DNA of 64,000 bases from Clostridia bacterium. GTDB lineage: Bacteria > Bacillota > Clostridia > Christensenellales > Pumilibacteraceae. A program made the position numbers and the translations under genes. This document shows positions 8,034-17,419 of this stretch, in pieces. The notes below the pieces were generated by a model. The model was not told the DNA's origin. It searched no databases and worked only from the letters and a program-made list of their open reading frames with translations. The stretch's first letter is position 1, and each line of letters starts with the position of its first letter. The DNA lies in NCBI GenBank assembly GCA_900767465.1, contig CAAGAW010000009.1, forward strand, positions 310,001-374,000, read 5' to 3'.

Positions 8034-11000
8034 TTATGCCTTTTCGGCAACGCTTACCGCGTCTTCGAGTTTAACGGAAACGATACGGCTTACGCCCTTT
8101 TCTTCCATGGTAACGCCGTAAAGATTATCCGCAAGTTCCATGGTCGGCTTACGGTGGGTAATGACGATGAACTGCGTGTTTTCGCTGAAACGGCGAAGGT
8201 ACTTGGCAAAGCGGTTTGCGTTTGCGTCGTCTAAAGCCGCCTCGATTTCGTCAAGGAGACAGAACGGCATAGGTTTAAGTCGAAGTATCGCGAACAGTAT
8301 GGCAATCGCTGTAAGAGCCTTCTCTCCGCCGGACAGAAGAGATATTGACTGAAGTTTCTTTTCCGGAGGCTGAGCCTTGATCTCGATACCCGCTTCAAGC
8401 GGATTTTCGCTGTCGAGAAGTTCGAGGTCGGCGTTTCCGCCGTTGAACAATTCTTTGAAAATCTTTACGAAGTTCGTTCTGATCTGCTCAAACTGCCCGC
8501 TGAAACGTTCGAGCATTTCGTCCGAAAGTTCCTTGATGATCTGAATAAGGTCGGCTTCCGCCTTTTCGAGATCTTCTTTTTGCGCGTTCATTTCGTCGAA
8601 TTCTGCGGCTACCGTTTTGGACGTTTCGATAGCGTCCACGTTGATATTGCCGAGTGCGTTCATGGCACGTTTAAGCCGAGCCGCTTCTTTGATTCCCTCT
8701 TCGGCGTTGTACCCCTCTTCTTTGTATTCGAGGCATTCGTTGTATCCGAGTTGGTACTCTTCGGCAATTCGCTGCTCCATCTGATCGATATCGGTGTCGA
8801 CTTTAAGAAGTAACATCTCTTCGCGAGCCTTTTTCTCGCGCAAAGTTTGCAGTTCGTTCATAAGGTCGAGACGATTTTTATCGACGGTAGCGACTGTGTT
8901 CTGAAGTTCGGATTTGTAATCGTCGAGGTGGTTGAGTTTCGCGCGAACCTCTTTGATTCTGCGCTCGTCCTCAACGCGGTCGCGCCGTTCTTCGGACGAC
9001 ATACTCGACTCGATCGTTTTTATCTGCGCTTCGTTTTCGCCGATTTGTTCGGCGTTCGCGTCGATTTTACCGGCAAAAGTAACCGTTTCGGCGATAAGTC
9101 TTTCGATTTCCGTGTCGATGCTCTTTACCGCGTTGTCTGCTTCGGTTTCGGTTACGCGGGCGGCGGTGAGTTTTTCCTGAATACTGTCGCGTTCTGCTTT
9201 TAGTTCGTCGTACGCATGACGAACAGATTCGTCGTCTTCGGTTGCGGTTTGTTTCTTGCTCGTAATTAGCGCTTCGAGTTCGCTTACGCTGTCGATATCC
9301 GCGTCGATTTCGCCCGCGCGCGCCTTGTCGCGATCGAGATCGGCGGAAAGTTCGGCAAACGTGCGCTCCTTCTCCTCCGCGTCCGCACGAAGTTTGTTGC
9401 GCGTTTCGGATTTTGCGGCGATATCGACGTCCGCAAGATGAACTTCCTGCTGAGCCTCTTTTATGCCGTTCTGCACCTCGTCGAGTTCTTCGGCGCATTT
9501 GTCTTTGCGCCTATTGAGCGTTTCGAGTTCGCCTGAAAGTTTTGCGACTAATTCGTCGAGTTCTTTAAGTTCGCGTTCGTGGCTGAAAATATTGGCAATG
9601 TCGTTTTTCTTACTGCCACCCGTTATCGAGCCCGACGGGTTGATGACGTCGCCTTCGAGCGTAACGATCTTGAACGCATAGCCGGTGCGGCGGGCAAGCG
9701 CGACGGCGGTGTCGAGATCGGACACGATAACCGTTCCGCCGAGAAGTCCGCGCACGATTCCGTCGAACTTTTTGTCGAACTTTACAAGGTCGGACGCAAC
9801 GCCGTAACAACCGTTGACGTTAAGCGCGCCGAGGTGTCGCTGATCGATCGAACGCGGTTTGATCGACGTCATCGGAAGGAACGTTACCCGACCGTAGCGC
9901 ATTTTTTTAAGATATTCGATTATGTACTTTGCGTCGTCTTCGGTTTTCGTGACGATATTCTGCATCGCGCTGCCGAGAGCGGTTTCGATAGCCGTCTCGA
10001 ACTTTGCGTCCATAGATATGATCTGCGCGACGAGCCCCTCGATTTTCGAGTTGAGTTCGGGATTTTTGCGCGCGTCGTTCATGAGGTTACGAATACTGAA
10101 CGCAAAGCCGTCGTACGCTTGTTGAAGTTCTTTAAGCATCTTGCGACGTGATTGCGCGGTGTAGAACTTCTCGTTAAGTTTGTCGATTTTGTCGGTCGTA
10201 TCGGTCGCAAGCGCGTTGAGTTCGTTGTTGCGAAGGTACAGTGCCTGCAATTTTTCGCCGAGTGCGGTTTTGCGTTCCGCGTTTTCGATAAGCGTTGCGC
10301 AAACTTTATCCAGTTCGGCTTTGTCTGCTTCGAGTTGAGCGGATATCTGTTCGATGCGCCGCGAGGTTTCCTCTATCGAGACGGAAAGCGCGTTGCGTTC
10401 CGCGACGAGACGGGACATATTCGCCTTGATGTCGGCGAGTTTATCCATCGCTTCCAGAAGCGTGCGTTTGTTGGTTTCGGCGTCCGTTTCGCCCTTTGAA
10501 ATTTTTTCGACGACCGATTGATATTTCTTGCGATATTCGTCCACGAGCGAGCGCGCCGCGGCAAGTTCTTCCGCTTTCGCCGCGCGGTCGAGTTTGAGTT
10601 CTTCCGCTTTTGCCGTTGCGGCAGCCGATTCTGCCGAAAGCGAATCGTTTTCGTCGCGAAGCCGTTTGATACGATCGAAATGCGCCGAAAGGCGTTCTTT
10701 AAGAACGTTCATATCGCCCGCTTCTTTTTCCATTCCGACGGTAAGCGACAAAAGTTCCTCTCTGAGCGCGTTTATATTCTTGTCGATCGAGTTGAGTTCG
10801 TACATCGACTCGTTGTACGACGCAACCGCGCCGTCATACGCTTTTTGTTTAAGTTCGATACCCTCGGTTATACCGTTGAGGCGCGTGTTAATAACCGCCT
10901 TCGCTTCCGCGGCGGTATCGTACTGATGTATGTAAGTGTTAATTTCGTGGTGACGGAGACTATCGCGCATTTCGAGCCACTTTTTAGCGGTTTCCGCCTG

Positions 11001-11624
11001 TTTACGGAGCGGTTCGAGTTGCTTATTCTTCTCGTCGAGAATGTCGATTATGCGGGTAAGATTGTCGCGCGTTCTGCCGAGTTTTCGTTCCGCGTCGATT
11101 TTTCTTGCTTTAAACTTGGAAATACCGGCCGCTTCCTCGAAAATCTGACGACGGTCTTCGGGCTTTGCGGACAAAAGTTCGTCGATTCTGCCCTGTCCGA
11201 TAATGGAATAGCCCTCTCTTCCCATGTTGCCGTCGCGAAGAATCTCCACGATGTCTTTAAGTCGGCACGGTACGCGGTTAAGCAGATATTCGCTTTCGCC
11301 GCTGCGGTAAAGTTTACGCGAAACGACTACCTCGTCGTATTCGAGCGACGGAAAAAGTTTTTCGCGGTTGTCGAAAACGAGCGAGACCTCGCAGTACGAC
11401 ATAGACTTGCGCTTTTCGGTACCGTTGAAAATAACGTCCTGCATCGAACTTCCGCGAAGGAGTTTGGCAGACTGTTCTCCAAGAACCCACCTTATCGCGT
11501 CCGCTACGTTGCTTTTTCCGCACCCGTTCGGTCCGACGATTGCGGTTATTCCGTCTCCGAACGGTATTTCGTGCTTATCCGCAAACGATTTGAACCCGTA
11601 CAATTCTATCCGTTTAAATTTCAA
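8034..11624 (-). CDS. smc: Chromosome segregation protein SMC
   Basis: Core ATPase of the SMC-ScpAB condensin, which organises and helps segregate the chromosome. The 1196-residue protein has Walker A GPNGCGKSN near residue 32, a long first coiled coil, a hinge around residues 510-680 (with GSITGGSKK after it), a second coiled coil, then the ABC signature LSGGEKALTAIAI and Walker B FCLLDEIEAALDD near residue 1120. The start is TTG at 11624 with AAGGAG 7 bases upstream, giving the standard MKFKRIELYGFKSF. A promoter lies at 11660-11688. The order rnc-smc-ftsY is conserved in Bacillota. Confidence 0.98.
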   Translation of the reverse strand: MKFKRIELYGFKSFADKHEIPFGDGITAIVGPNGCGKSNVADAIRWVLGEQSAKLLRGSSMQDVIFNGTEKRKSMSYCEVSLVFDNREKLFPSLEYDEVVVSRKLYRSGESEYLLNRVPCRLKDIVEILRDGNMGREGYSIIGQGRIDELLSAKPEDRRQIFEEAAGISKFKARKIDAERKLGRTRDNLTRIIDILDEKNKQLEPLRKQAETAKKWLEMRDSLRHHEINTYIHQYDTAAEAKAVINTRLNGITEGIELKQKAYDGAVASYNESMYELNSIDKNINALREELLSLTVGMEKEAGDMNVLKERLSAHFDRIKRLRDENDSLSAESAAATAKAEELKLDRAAKAEELAAARSLVDEYRKKYQSVVEKISKGETDAETNKRTLLEAMDKLADIKANMSRLVAERNALSVSIEETSRRIEQISAQLEADKAELDKVCATLIENAERKTALGEKLQALYLRNNELNALATDTTDKIDKLNEKFYTAQSRRKMLKELQQAYDGFAFSIRNLMNDARKNPELNSKIEGLVAQIISMDAKFETAIETALGSAMQNIVTKTEDDAKYIIEYLKKMRYGRVTFLPMTSIKPRSIDQRHLGALNVNGCYGVASDLVKFDKKFDGIVRGLLGGTVIVSDLDTAVALARRTGYAFKIVTLEGDVINPSGSITGGSKKNDIANIFSHERELKELDELVAKLSGELETLNRRKDKCAEELDEVQNGIKEAQQEVHLADVDIAAKSETRNKLRADAEEKERTFAELSADLDRDKARAGEIDADIDSVSELEALITSKKQTATEDDESVRHAYDELKAERDSIQEKLTAARVTETEADNAVKSIDTEIERLIAETVTFAGKIDANAEQIGENEAQIKTIESSMSSEERRDRVEDERRIKEVRAKLNHLDDYKSELQNTVATVDKNRLDLMNELQTLREKKAREEMLLLKVDTDIDQMEQRIAEEYQLGYNECLEYKEEGYNAEEGIKEAARLKRAMNALGNINVDAIETSKTVAAEFDEMNAQKEDLEKAEADLIQIIKELSDEMLERFSGQFEQIRTNFVKIFKELFNGGNADLELLDSENPLEAGIEIKAQPPEKKLQSISLLSGGEKALTAIAILFAILRLKPMPFCLLDEIEAALDDANANRFAKYLRRFSENTQFIVITHRKPTMELADNLYGVTMEEKGVSRIVSVKLEDAVSVAEKA

Positions 11625-11659
11625 GTTATGCTCCTTAGGTAGAGTTTCCGTATCTATGC

Positions 11660-11688
11660 ATTATAACACTTTTTCATCCGTTTGTAAA
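11660..11688 (-). promoter_or_regulatory. Promoter of smc-ftsY
   Basis: TTTACA (11683-11688) and TATAAT (11660-11665) on the minus strand, 17-base spacer, placed between the rnc stop and the smc TTG start. Predicted start of transcription near 11653. Confidence 0.75.
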
Positions 11689-11697
11689 GCGAAAAAG

Positions 11698-12363
11698 TCA
11701 GATCCCGAAAGAGTTCAACGCCTCTTTTGCGGCGGCGCGTTCGGCTTCTTTTTTCGTTCTGCCCTCGCCGATTCCTTTTTTCTTGCCGCCGACGAACACT
11801 ACCGAAACGAAAGCGTTTTCTCCGTCTTTAGGTTCGGTTTCGTAATGGGGCAGTTCTCCCGAAAATTGCTTTTGGGTGTATTCCTGCAACCTCGATTTCG
11901 TATCGCCGGTTATTACGTTAAGCGTAAGATTATCCTGAATAAACTTCCGCGCAGCATCGATATTCTTTTTCGAGTCTATATAAATCGCCGCGAGAACGGA
12001 CTCGAAAAGATCGGATTTCGGCTTATCCATTTTGAACGCCTCCTCCTTTGCTCCTCTTCCCACACGTACGTAATCGAGAAGTCCGAGACGTTCGACGGCA
12101 CGGGCGAGCGGTTCGCGCGAAACGACCCTGATACGATCTTTCGTCATTTTTCCCGCGTCGTCCGAAGAAGTGAAATAAAGTATTTCGGCAACCACGAAAT
12201 CAAGGATCGCGTCGCCTAAAAATTCAAGTCTCTGATAACTCGTTTCCCGCGCTCCGTGTTCGTTTATATAACTTTGGTGCGTCAGAGCGGCGGCAAGCAA
12301 CGACTTGTCCGAGAACTCGTAACCGATTATTCTTTCAACCCAAGACGCGTCGAAATCAGTCAT
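11698..12363 (-). CDS. rnc: Ribonuclease III
   Basis: Double-stranded RNA endonuclease for rRNA and mRNA processing. The catalytic domain carries the signature QRLEFLGDAILDFVVAEILY near residues 41-60, and the C-terminal dsRNA-binding domain begins at SRLQEYTQKQF and ends with GEGRTKKEAERAAAKEALNSF. The frame is open further upstream, but the ATG at 12363 (MTDFDASWVERIIGYEF) is the family-like start and overlaps the end of plsX by 8 bases. GGAG stands about 10 bases before it. In many genomes acpP lies between plsX and rnc; here it does not. Length is 221 residues. Confidence 0.95.
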   Translation of the reverse strand: MTDFDASWVERIIGYEFSDKSLLAAALTHQSYINEHGARETSYQRLEFLGDAILDFVVAEILYFTSSDDAGKMTKDRIRVVSREPLARAVERLGLLDYVRVGRGAKEEAFKMDKPKSDLFESVLAAIYIDSKKNIDAARKFIQDNLTLNVITGDTKSRLQEYTQKQFSGELPHYETEPKDGENAFVSVVFVGGKKKGIGEGRTKKEAERAAAKEALNSFGI

Positions 12364-13399
12364 TGTCGGTCTGCTCCGATCCCGAGGCGAGCGCACGTAC
12401 GTCGTTTTCTTCGATGATTTTTTTAATACGTTCGACGTAGCCGAGTTTTGCCATAGCGGCGACCTGCCCGACAGCCGCGCAAATCGACTTCGCGTTAGAC
12501 GAGCCGTGACCTTTTACGAGGACTTTCTCCACACCGAGGAAAGCCGCACCGCCTACGGCGTGATAGTCCATCGAACTCTTGATGTTCATAAGACCTTTTT
12601 TCATAAAAAGCGCGCCGATTTTCGCCGAAAAAGACGATTTAATTTCGTTTTTGAGCATTTTCATCACGCCCATGGCAGTTCCTTCGACCGATTTAAGAAG
12701 GACGTTGCCCACGAAGCCGTCGCAAACGAGAACGTCGTAATTGCCGCTGAGCGCGTAGCGCGCCTCCATGTTGCCGACAAAATTTATCGGAAGTTTTTTA
12801 AGGATACTAAACGCCGCGTGCGTGAGTTCGTTCCCCTTTTTATCCTCGTCGCCCACGCTTACGAGCGCAACTCTCGGATTTGCGATTCCGAGCGATCTCA
12901 TATACTCGCTACCCATCAGCGCGAACTGCGCAAGATACTCGGGTTTGCAGTCCATATTCGCGCCGCAATCTACGATACAAACCTTCCCGCCGTTGAACGT
13001 GGGAAGAAGCGGACAGAGCGCGGGACGAAGAACGCCCTTTATTCTGCCGATTTTGAATATTCCGCCGGTAAGAACCGCACCCGTCGAACCCGCAGAAACC
13101 ATACCGGCAACGAGCGGATCGTTTTTGGTGATTTCGAGTGCTCGGACGAGCGACGAGTCCTTTTTTGTACGTATCGCGACGGTGGGCGACTCGTTGTTCG
13201 TTATCTTTTCCCGAGCGTCCTCGACTTCTATTCTCGATTTGTCGTAAGTAAATTTGCCGAGTTCCGTTTCGATTTCGGCTTTGTCGCCCACGATAACTAT
13301 GTTTACGTCGTCATACGTAACGAGCGCATTGATCGCGCCCTCGACGACTACACCTACGCCTTTATCCGCGCCGAACGCGTCCACAACTACTTTAACCAT
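12356..13399 (-). CDS. plsX: Phosphate acyltransferase PlsX
   Basis: Converts acyl-ACP to acyl-phosphate for the PlsX-PlsY route of phosphatidic acid synthesis. The 347-residue protein begins MVKVVVDAFGADKG (family MDxMGGD, here with A in place of the first G) and carries NNESPTVAIRTKKDSSLVRAL, AMVSAGSTGAVLTGGIFKIGRI, LVSVGDEDKKGNEL and VCDGFVGNVLLKSVEG. It acts at the inner face of the membrane. It is preceded by rpmF, with a terminator-like hairpin between them, and overlaps rnc downstream. Confidence 0.96.
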   Translation of the reverse strand: MVKVVVDAFGADKGVGVVVEGAINALVTYDDVNIVIVGDKAEIETELGKFTYDKSRIEVEDAREKITNNESPTVAIRTKKDSSLVRALEITKNDPLVAGMVSAGSTGAVLTGGIFKIGRIKGVLRPALCPLLPTFNGGKVCIVDCGANMDCKPEYLAQFALMGSEYMRSLGIANPRVALVSVGDEDKKGNELTHAAFSILKKLPINFVGNMEARYALSGNYDVLVCDGFVGNVLLKSVEGTAMGVMKMLKNEIKSSFSAKIGALFMKKGLMNIKSSMDYHAVGGAAFLGVEKVLVKGHGSSNAKSICAAVGQVAAMAKLGYVERIKKIIEENDVRALASGSEQTDND

Positions 13400-13418
13400 G
13401 ATTCCTCCGCGAAATAAA

Positions 13419-13449
13419 AATCAACCCCGTTGCTTTTGCGGGGTTGATT
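13419..13449 (-). terminator. Terminator-like hairpin between rpmF and plsX
   Basis: A perfect 11-bp stem AATCAACCCCG/CGGGGTTGATT with a 9-base loop, followed in the minus direction by TTTATTT. It probably ends part of the transcripts after rpmF, giving L32 higher expression than PlsX. Confidence 0.75.
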
Positions 13450-13463
13450 AAGTCCATTAAAAA

Positions 13464-13652
13464 CTATTCTTTGTCTTGCTTAACTTCTACGCTTCTGGTC
13501 TTATCATAATATCCGCAAGTCTTGCAAGCTCTGTGAGCAAGCTTCGGGGAATGACACTGCGGACACTCGCCTACTTCAGGACTTTCGATCTTCCAGTTGG
13601 CGTATCTGGAATTGCCTGCCTGCTTGGATACTTTATGTTTTGGAACTGCCAT
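13464..13652 (-). CDS. rpmF: 50S ribosomal protein L32
   Basis: 62 residues, beginning MAVPKHKVSKQAGNSRYANWK. A zinc ribbon is intact: CPQC and CKTCGYYDKTRSVEV, so it is the zinc-binding form of L32. AGGAGGAG lies before the ATG at 13652, and a perfect consensus promoter precedes it. The rpmF-plsX pairing is widespread in bacteria. Confidence 0.97.
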   Translation of the reverse strand: MAVPKHKVSKQAGNSRYANWKIESPEVGECPQCHSPKLAHRACKTCGYYDKTRSVEVKQDKE

Positions 13653-13698
13653 TGATCTGCTCCTCCTAAATCGTTTTTCCGAAATTCAATGCTATACT

Positions 13699-13727
13699 AT
13701 TATACGGGAAAAGCCGTTGTTTGTCAA
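13699..13727 (-). promoter_or_regulatory. Consensus promoter of rpmF-plsX-rnc
   Basis: TTGACA (13722-13727), 17 bases, TATAAT (13699-13704) on the minus strand: a perfect match to the sigma-A consensus. The -35 box is inside a hairpin (13709-13735) that looks like the terminator of the upstream ABC exporter operon. Confidence 0.85.
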
Positions 13728-13735
13728 CGGTTTTT
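13709..13735 (-). terminator. Hairpin downstream of the ABC exporter genes
   Basis: CCGTTG/CAACGG stem around a 5-base loop, extended by A-U pairs across one mismatch, followed in the minus direction by CTTTT. It likely terminates the exporter operon about 40 bases after its stop codon and physically overlaps the rpmF promoter. Confidence 0.5.
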
Positions 13736-13774
13736 GCCCGCTTTTTCAAATATTTTTGCGTACGTACGCACCGA

Positions 13775-15664
13775 TTAACTCAATTCGAACATTCCGGTAT
13801 ACAGTTTGTAGTATCTACCTTTGAGTTTCATGAGGTCGTCGTGATTGCCGCGTTCGATGATCTCGCCGTGTTCGAGAACCATAATCGCGTCCGAATTGCG
13901 TACGGTCGAGAGTCTGTGCGCGATTACGAATACCGTTCTGCCGCTCATAAGCGCGTCCATACCTTTTTCGATAAGAGCCTCGGTGCGCGTATCGATCGAG
14001 CTCGTCGCCTCGTCGAGAACGAGTACCGGAGGATCGGCAACGGCGGCGCGGGCAATCGAGAGCAATTGCCGTTGTCCCTGGCTGAGGTTCGCTCCGTCGC
14101 CGGTAAGCATGGTGTCGTAACCGTTGGGAAGATGTCGGATAAACGAATCGGCGTTGGCGATCACGCAAGCCGCCTCGACCTCTTCGTCGGTAGCGTCAAG
14201 CCTTCCGTACCGCACGTTTTCGCGGACGGTACCGGTAAACAGATGCGTGTCCTGAAGCACCGTACCGAGCGAACGGCGAAGGTCGTCCTTCTTGATTTTC
14301 GTTATATTGATTCCGTCGTAGCGGATTTTTCCGGACTGAATATCGTAAAAACGGTTGATAAGGTTGGTAATCGTCGTTTTTCCCGCGCCGGTCGAGCCTA
14401 CGAACGCAATCTTCTGCCCCGCCTTTGCGTAAAGCGAGAGGTCTTTAAGCACGATTTTGTCCGGAACGTACCCGAACGTTACGTTTTCGAGTTCGACTTT
14501 ACCTTCGAGTCTCGTATAAGTTATCGTACCGTCGCCATGCGGGTGCTTCCACGCCCAGCAACCGGTTTTCTCGGTCGTTTCGGTAATATTTCCGTTCTCG
14601 TCGATTACGGCGTTTACGAGTTCGACGTATCCCTCGTCCGATTCGCTCTTTTCGTCGAGCATATCGAAAATACGTTCCGCGCCCGCAAGTCCCGACAAAA
14701 TCGCATTCATCTGTTGCGAAACTTGCGTTATCGGGTTAAAGAACTGACGGATATAAAGCAGGAAGGACACGAGCGCGCCCACCCCCATCGAAATCTTTCC
14801 CGCAATGATCAAAGTAGATCCCGCGATAGCGATTATCGCGTAAATGATATGCGACAGGTTGCCCATAATCGGCATAAGGATATTCGCGTAAGTATTTGCC
14901 GCACAGGACGCCGAACGGAGTTCTTCGTTAAGAACGCCGAATTCCTGCTTTACTACGGGTTCGTGACAGAACACCTTAACCACGCGCTGACCGTCTATCA
15001 TCTCTTCGATATAGCCGTTCACGTCGCCTACCGCTTTTTGCTGACGACGGAAGTTTGCGCCGCTTTTGGACATGAGCGTGCGGATAAAGAATAATATCAG
15101 CACCATAGTGCCTACGATTATAAGCGTAAGCACGGGCGAAAGCATAATCATCGCGACAAGCACGCCCACGATATTGAAGAGCGACGAAATAAGTTGCGTA
15201 AACGTTCCGCTTAGCATTTCGCGGATAACGTCGACGTCGTTCGTGTAGCGGGACATAAGTTCGCCGTGCGTATGCGTATCGAAGTACGATATCGGCAAAG
15301 TTTGCATATGCGTGAACATATCGTCGCGAAGCCGTTTGAGCGTTCGGGTGGATATGTGCGTCATTATGCGGTTGTACGCGTACATAAGCAGCGCGCCGGA
15401 AAGGAATACCGCGCCGATCGCCACGATCGCTTTAAGCAGCACGGGGTATATTCCCGCCCAGTTACCTATATTCGGTTCGATATATTTGTCGATGAGAATC
15501 GAGGCAAAGAACGTGCTTACGATCGAAACGAGCGACGAGCAGGCAATCATGACCGCAACCGCGATAAGCGCGAATTTGTATCTTCCCATATAGCCGAGAA
15601 GACGTCTGATCGTTCTGCCCGCGTTTTTCGGCTTGCCGAATTTCATATTTTTCACCGGAGGCAT
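13775..15664 (-). CDS. ABC exporter subunit with canonical ATPase site (heterodimeric multidrug type)
   Basis: Half-transporter of the ABC-B exporter type: about six membrane helices in residues 25-330 and a C-terminal nucleotide-binding domain with Walker A GSTGAGKTT, signature LSQGQRQ, Walker B VLVLDEATSSID (catalytic Glu present) and H-loop VIAHRLSTV. Between them is an insertion of roughly 60 residues containing ENGNITETTEKTGC. The ATG at 15664 is chosen because GGAGGA stands before it; the upstream extension lies in the neighbouring gene. It follows the partner gene by one base. By analogy with BmrCD/LmrCD pairs it should act as a heterodimer with the neighbour; the substrate is unknown. 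Length is 629 residues. Confidence 0.93.
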   Translation of the reverse strand: MPPVKNMKFGKPKNAGRTIRRLLGYMGRYKFALIAVAVMIACSSLVSIVSTFFASILIDKYIEPNIGNWAGIYPVLLKAIVAIGAVFLSGALLMYAYNRIMTHISTRTLKRLRDDMFTHMQTLPISYFDTHTHGELMSRYTNDVDVIREMLSGTFTQLISSLFNIVGVLVAMIMLSPVLTLIIVGTMVLILFFIRTLMSKSGANFRRQQKAVGDVNGYIEEMIDGQRVVKVFCHEPVVKQEFGVLNEELRSASCAANTYANILMPIMGNLSHIIYAIIAIAGSTLIIAGKISMGVGALVSFLLYIRQFFNPITQVSQQMNAILSGLAGAERIFDMLDEKSESDEGYVELVNAVIDENGNITETTEKTGCWAWKHPHGDGTITYTRLEGKVELENVTFGYVPDKIVLKDLSLYAKAGQKIAFVGSTGAGKTTITNLINRFYDIQSGKIRYDGINITKIKKDDLRRSLGTVLQDTHLFTGTVRENVRYGRLDATDEEVEAACVIANADSFIRHLPNGYDTMLTGDGANLSQGQRQLLSIARAAVADPPVLVLDEATSSIDTRTEALIEKGMDALMSGRTVFVIAHRLSTVRNSDAIMVLEHGEIIERGNHDDLMKLKGRYYKLYTGMFELS

Positions 15665-15665
15665 A

Positions 15666-17393
15666 TCAGTTTTCCTCCTTGTTCTGCGAAGTGTAAACGT
15701 CGCGGTATATTTCGTTAGCGGCAAGCAATTCTTCGTGCGTGCCTACTCCGTTTATTTTGCCGTCGTCAAGCACGACGATCTTGTCCGCGTCGCTAACCGA
15801 ACTTATGCGCTGAGCGATGATAATCGTTGTAATATGGTTAAGATTGTTTCTGAACGCCGCGCGGATATTTGCGTCGGTTGCGGTGTCCACCGCGCTGGTC
15901 GAGTCGTCGAGAATAATGACTTTCGGACTTTTAAGCAGCGCACGCGCTATACAAAGCCGTTGTTTTTGCCCGCCCGAAACGTTGACTCCGCCCTGACCGA
16001 GGTCGGTGTCGTAACCGTCAGGGAAAGACATTATAAAGTCGTGTGCCTGAGCCGCTTTCGCCGCCTCGATGACCTCTTCCATGGTTGCATTCTCGTTGCC
16101 CCAGCGAAGATTTTCGAGTATCGTACCGGAAAAAAGCACGTTTTTCTGCAAAACCATCGCTACGTCCGAGCGAAGATTTACGAGTTTATAGTCGCGGACG
16201 TCGTGACCGCCCACGCTTACGCTTCCGCCGCATACGTCGTAAAGGCGCGGAATAAGTTGAACGAGCGTTGACTTTGCCGATCCCGTGCCGCCGATGATAC
16301 CGACGGTTTCGCCCGACTTGATTTCGAGGTTGATTCCGTCGAAAACGAGGTTTTTATCGTCTTTACCGTACCCGAATTTTACGTCCCTGAACGAAATCGA
16401 GCCGTCCGCGGGTTTAAGATCGGGATCTGCGTCCGCGTCGTCGATGTCGATTTTTTCGTCGAACACCTCCACTATACGGGAAACCGACGCACGCGAAATC
16501 ACGAGTTGAATACCCGAAAACGCAATCATCATCAGCGACATAAGCACCTGCATGATGTAGGTAAGAAAACTCATGATTTTACCGGTAGTCATCTCGCCGG
16601 CGATCGTAAATTTCGCGCCGAACCAGTACACCGCAAGCATGCAGCCGTACATACAAATCATCATAATGGGACCCATCATAATCATGAGTTTTTCGGCGGC
16701 GACCTGAGTGCGGCGCACGTCTTCGGAACACTTTTTGAATTTTTCGTCCTCGAAGTCCTCACGAACAAACGATTTTACCGTGCGGATCGAAGTAAGGTTT
16801 TCCTGAACGTCCGAATTGAGGTTATCGTAACAACGGAGCATCGCGCGGAATCTCGGATTTGCCTTAGAAAAGATAACAAGAATCGCCGTGGCGAGTACCG
16901 GAATCGCAACTACGAAAATAAGCGACATTTTTGCGTTGATGTTAAACGCCATAATAATCGCGAAAATAAGCATGCCGGGCGCACGTATAAGCGAACGGAT
17001 CACCGTCATAAACGCGTTCTGAGCGTTATTTACGTCGGTGGTAAGGCGCGTTACGAGCGAAGCGGTCGAATATTTATCGACGTTGTAAAACGAAAAGTCC
17101 TGAACTTTATCAAACAGACGTTTTCTCACGCCGGCAGCAAAGCCCGTGCCGGCAACGGCTGTAAATCTTCCGCAAAGCGCGCCGCCCGCCAGCGAAAGAA
17201 GCGACATCCCTATCATAATCAGTCCCCAGGTCAGGCAGTACGACGCGTCCCGGGCCTGAATTCCGTTATCGATGATCATCTGCATTACTATCGGAAGCAA
17301 AACTTCCATCGTCACTTCGATGAGCATGGTAAGCGGAGCCAGAATCGCGTATTTTTTATACTTGCCGACGCAGGGCATCAGCCTTGTGATCAT
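15666..17393 (-). CDS. ABC exporter subunit with degenerate ATPase site (heterodimer partner)
   Basis: 575 residues: six membrane helices (to about residue 305) and a nucleotide-binding domain. The catalytic positions are altered: Walker B ends ILDDSTSAVD with Asp where the base Glu is expected, the H-loop reads IIAQRISSV with Gln for His, and Walker A is GGTGSAKST. The signature VSGGQKQR is intact. This asymmetric pattern is typical of the first subunit of heterodimeric exporters such as LmrC/BmrC, where the partner supplies the active site. AAGGAG precedes the ATG at 17393. A promoter with an inverted repeat lies upstream, suggesting local repression, though no regulator gene is adjacent. 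Confidence 0.93.
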   Translation of the reverse strand: MITRLMPCVGKYKKYAILAPLTMLIEVTMEVLLPIVMQMIIDNGIQARDASYCLTWGLIMIGMSLLSLAGGALCGRFTAVAGTGFAAGVRKRLFDKVQDFSFYNVDKYSTASLVTRLTTDVNNAQNAFMTVIRSLIRAPGMLIFAIIMAFNINAKMSLIFVVAIPVLATAILVIFSKANPRFRAMLRCYDNLNSDVQENLTSIRTVKSFVREDFEDEKFKKCSEDVRRTQVAAEKLMIMMGPIMMICMYGCMLAVYWFGAKFTIAGEMTTGKIMSFLTYIMQVLMSLMMIAFSGIQLVISRASVSRIVEVFDEKIDIDDADADPDLKPADGSISFRDVKFGYGKDDKNLVFDGINLEIKSGETVGIIGGTGSAKSTLVQLIPRLYDVCGGSVSVGGHDVRDYKLVNLRSDVAMVLQKNVLFSGTILENLRWGNENATMEEVIEAAKAAQAHDFIMSFPDGYDTDLGQGGVNVSGGQKQRLCIARALLKSPKVIILDDSTSAVDTATDANIRAAFRNNLNHITTIIIAQRISSVSDADKIVVLDDGKINGVGTHEELLAANEIYRDVYTSQNKEEN

Positions 17394-17419
17394 AATTCTT
17401 TCTCCTTAAAGTAACACGT

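Noticed and set aside
9925..9933. GTACTTTGC inside smc (also in topA, recJ and the gapA leader)
   Set aside because: These lack the AGTACT core or lie singly in codons for Ala-Lys-Tyr; they look like chance matches, unlike the clusters at 35425-35548 and 52832-52921.
10518..11642. Plus-strand open frame of 374 codons opposite smc
   Set aside because: Antisense to conserved SMC domains; no SD or recognisable motif.
13721..15094. Plus-strand open frame of 457 codons opposite the ABC exporter gene
   Set aside because: Antisense to the nucleotide-binding domain and helices of a well-supported gene; arginine- and tyrosine-rich, with no ribosome binding site.
15666..17393. Degenerate Walker B and H-loop read as a pseudogene
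   Set aside because: The frame is intact and the same substitutions are normal in the inactive half of heterodimeric ABC exporters.
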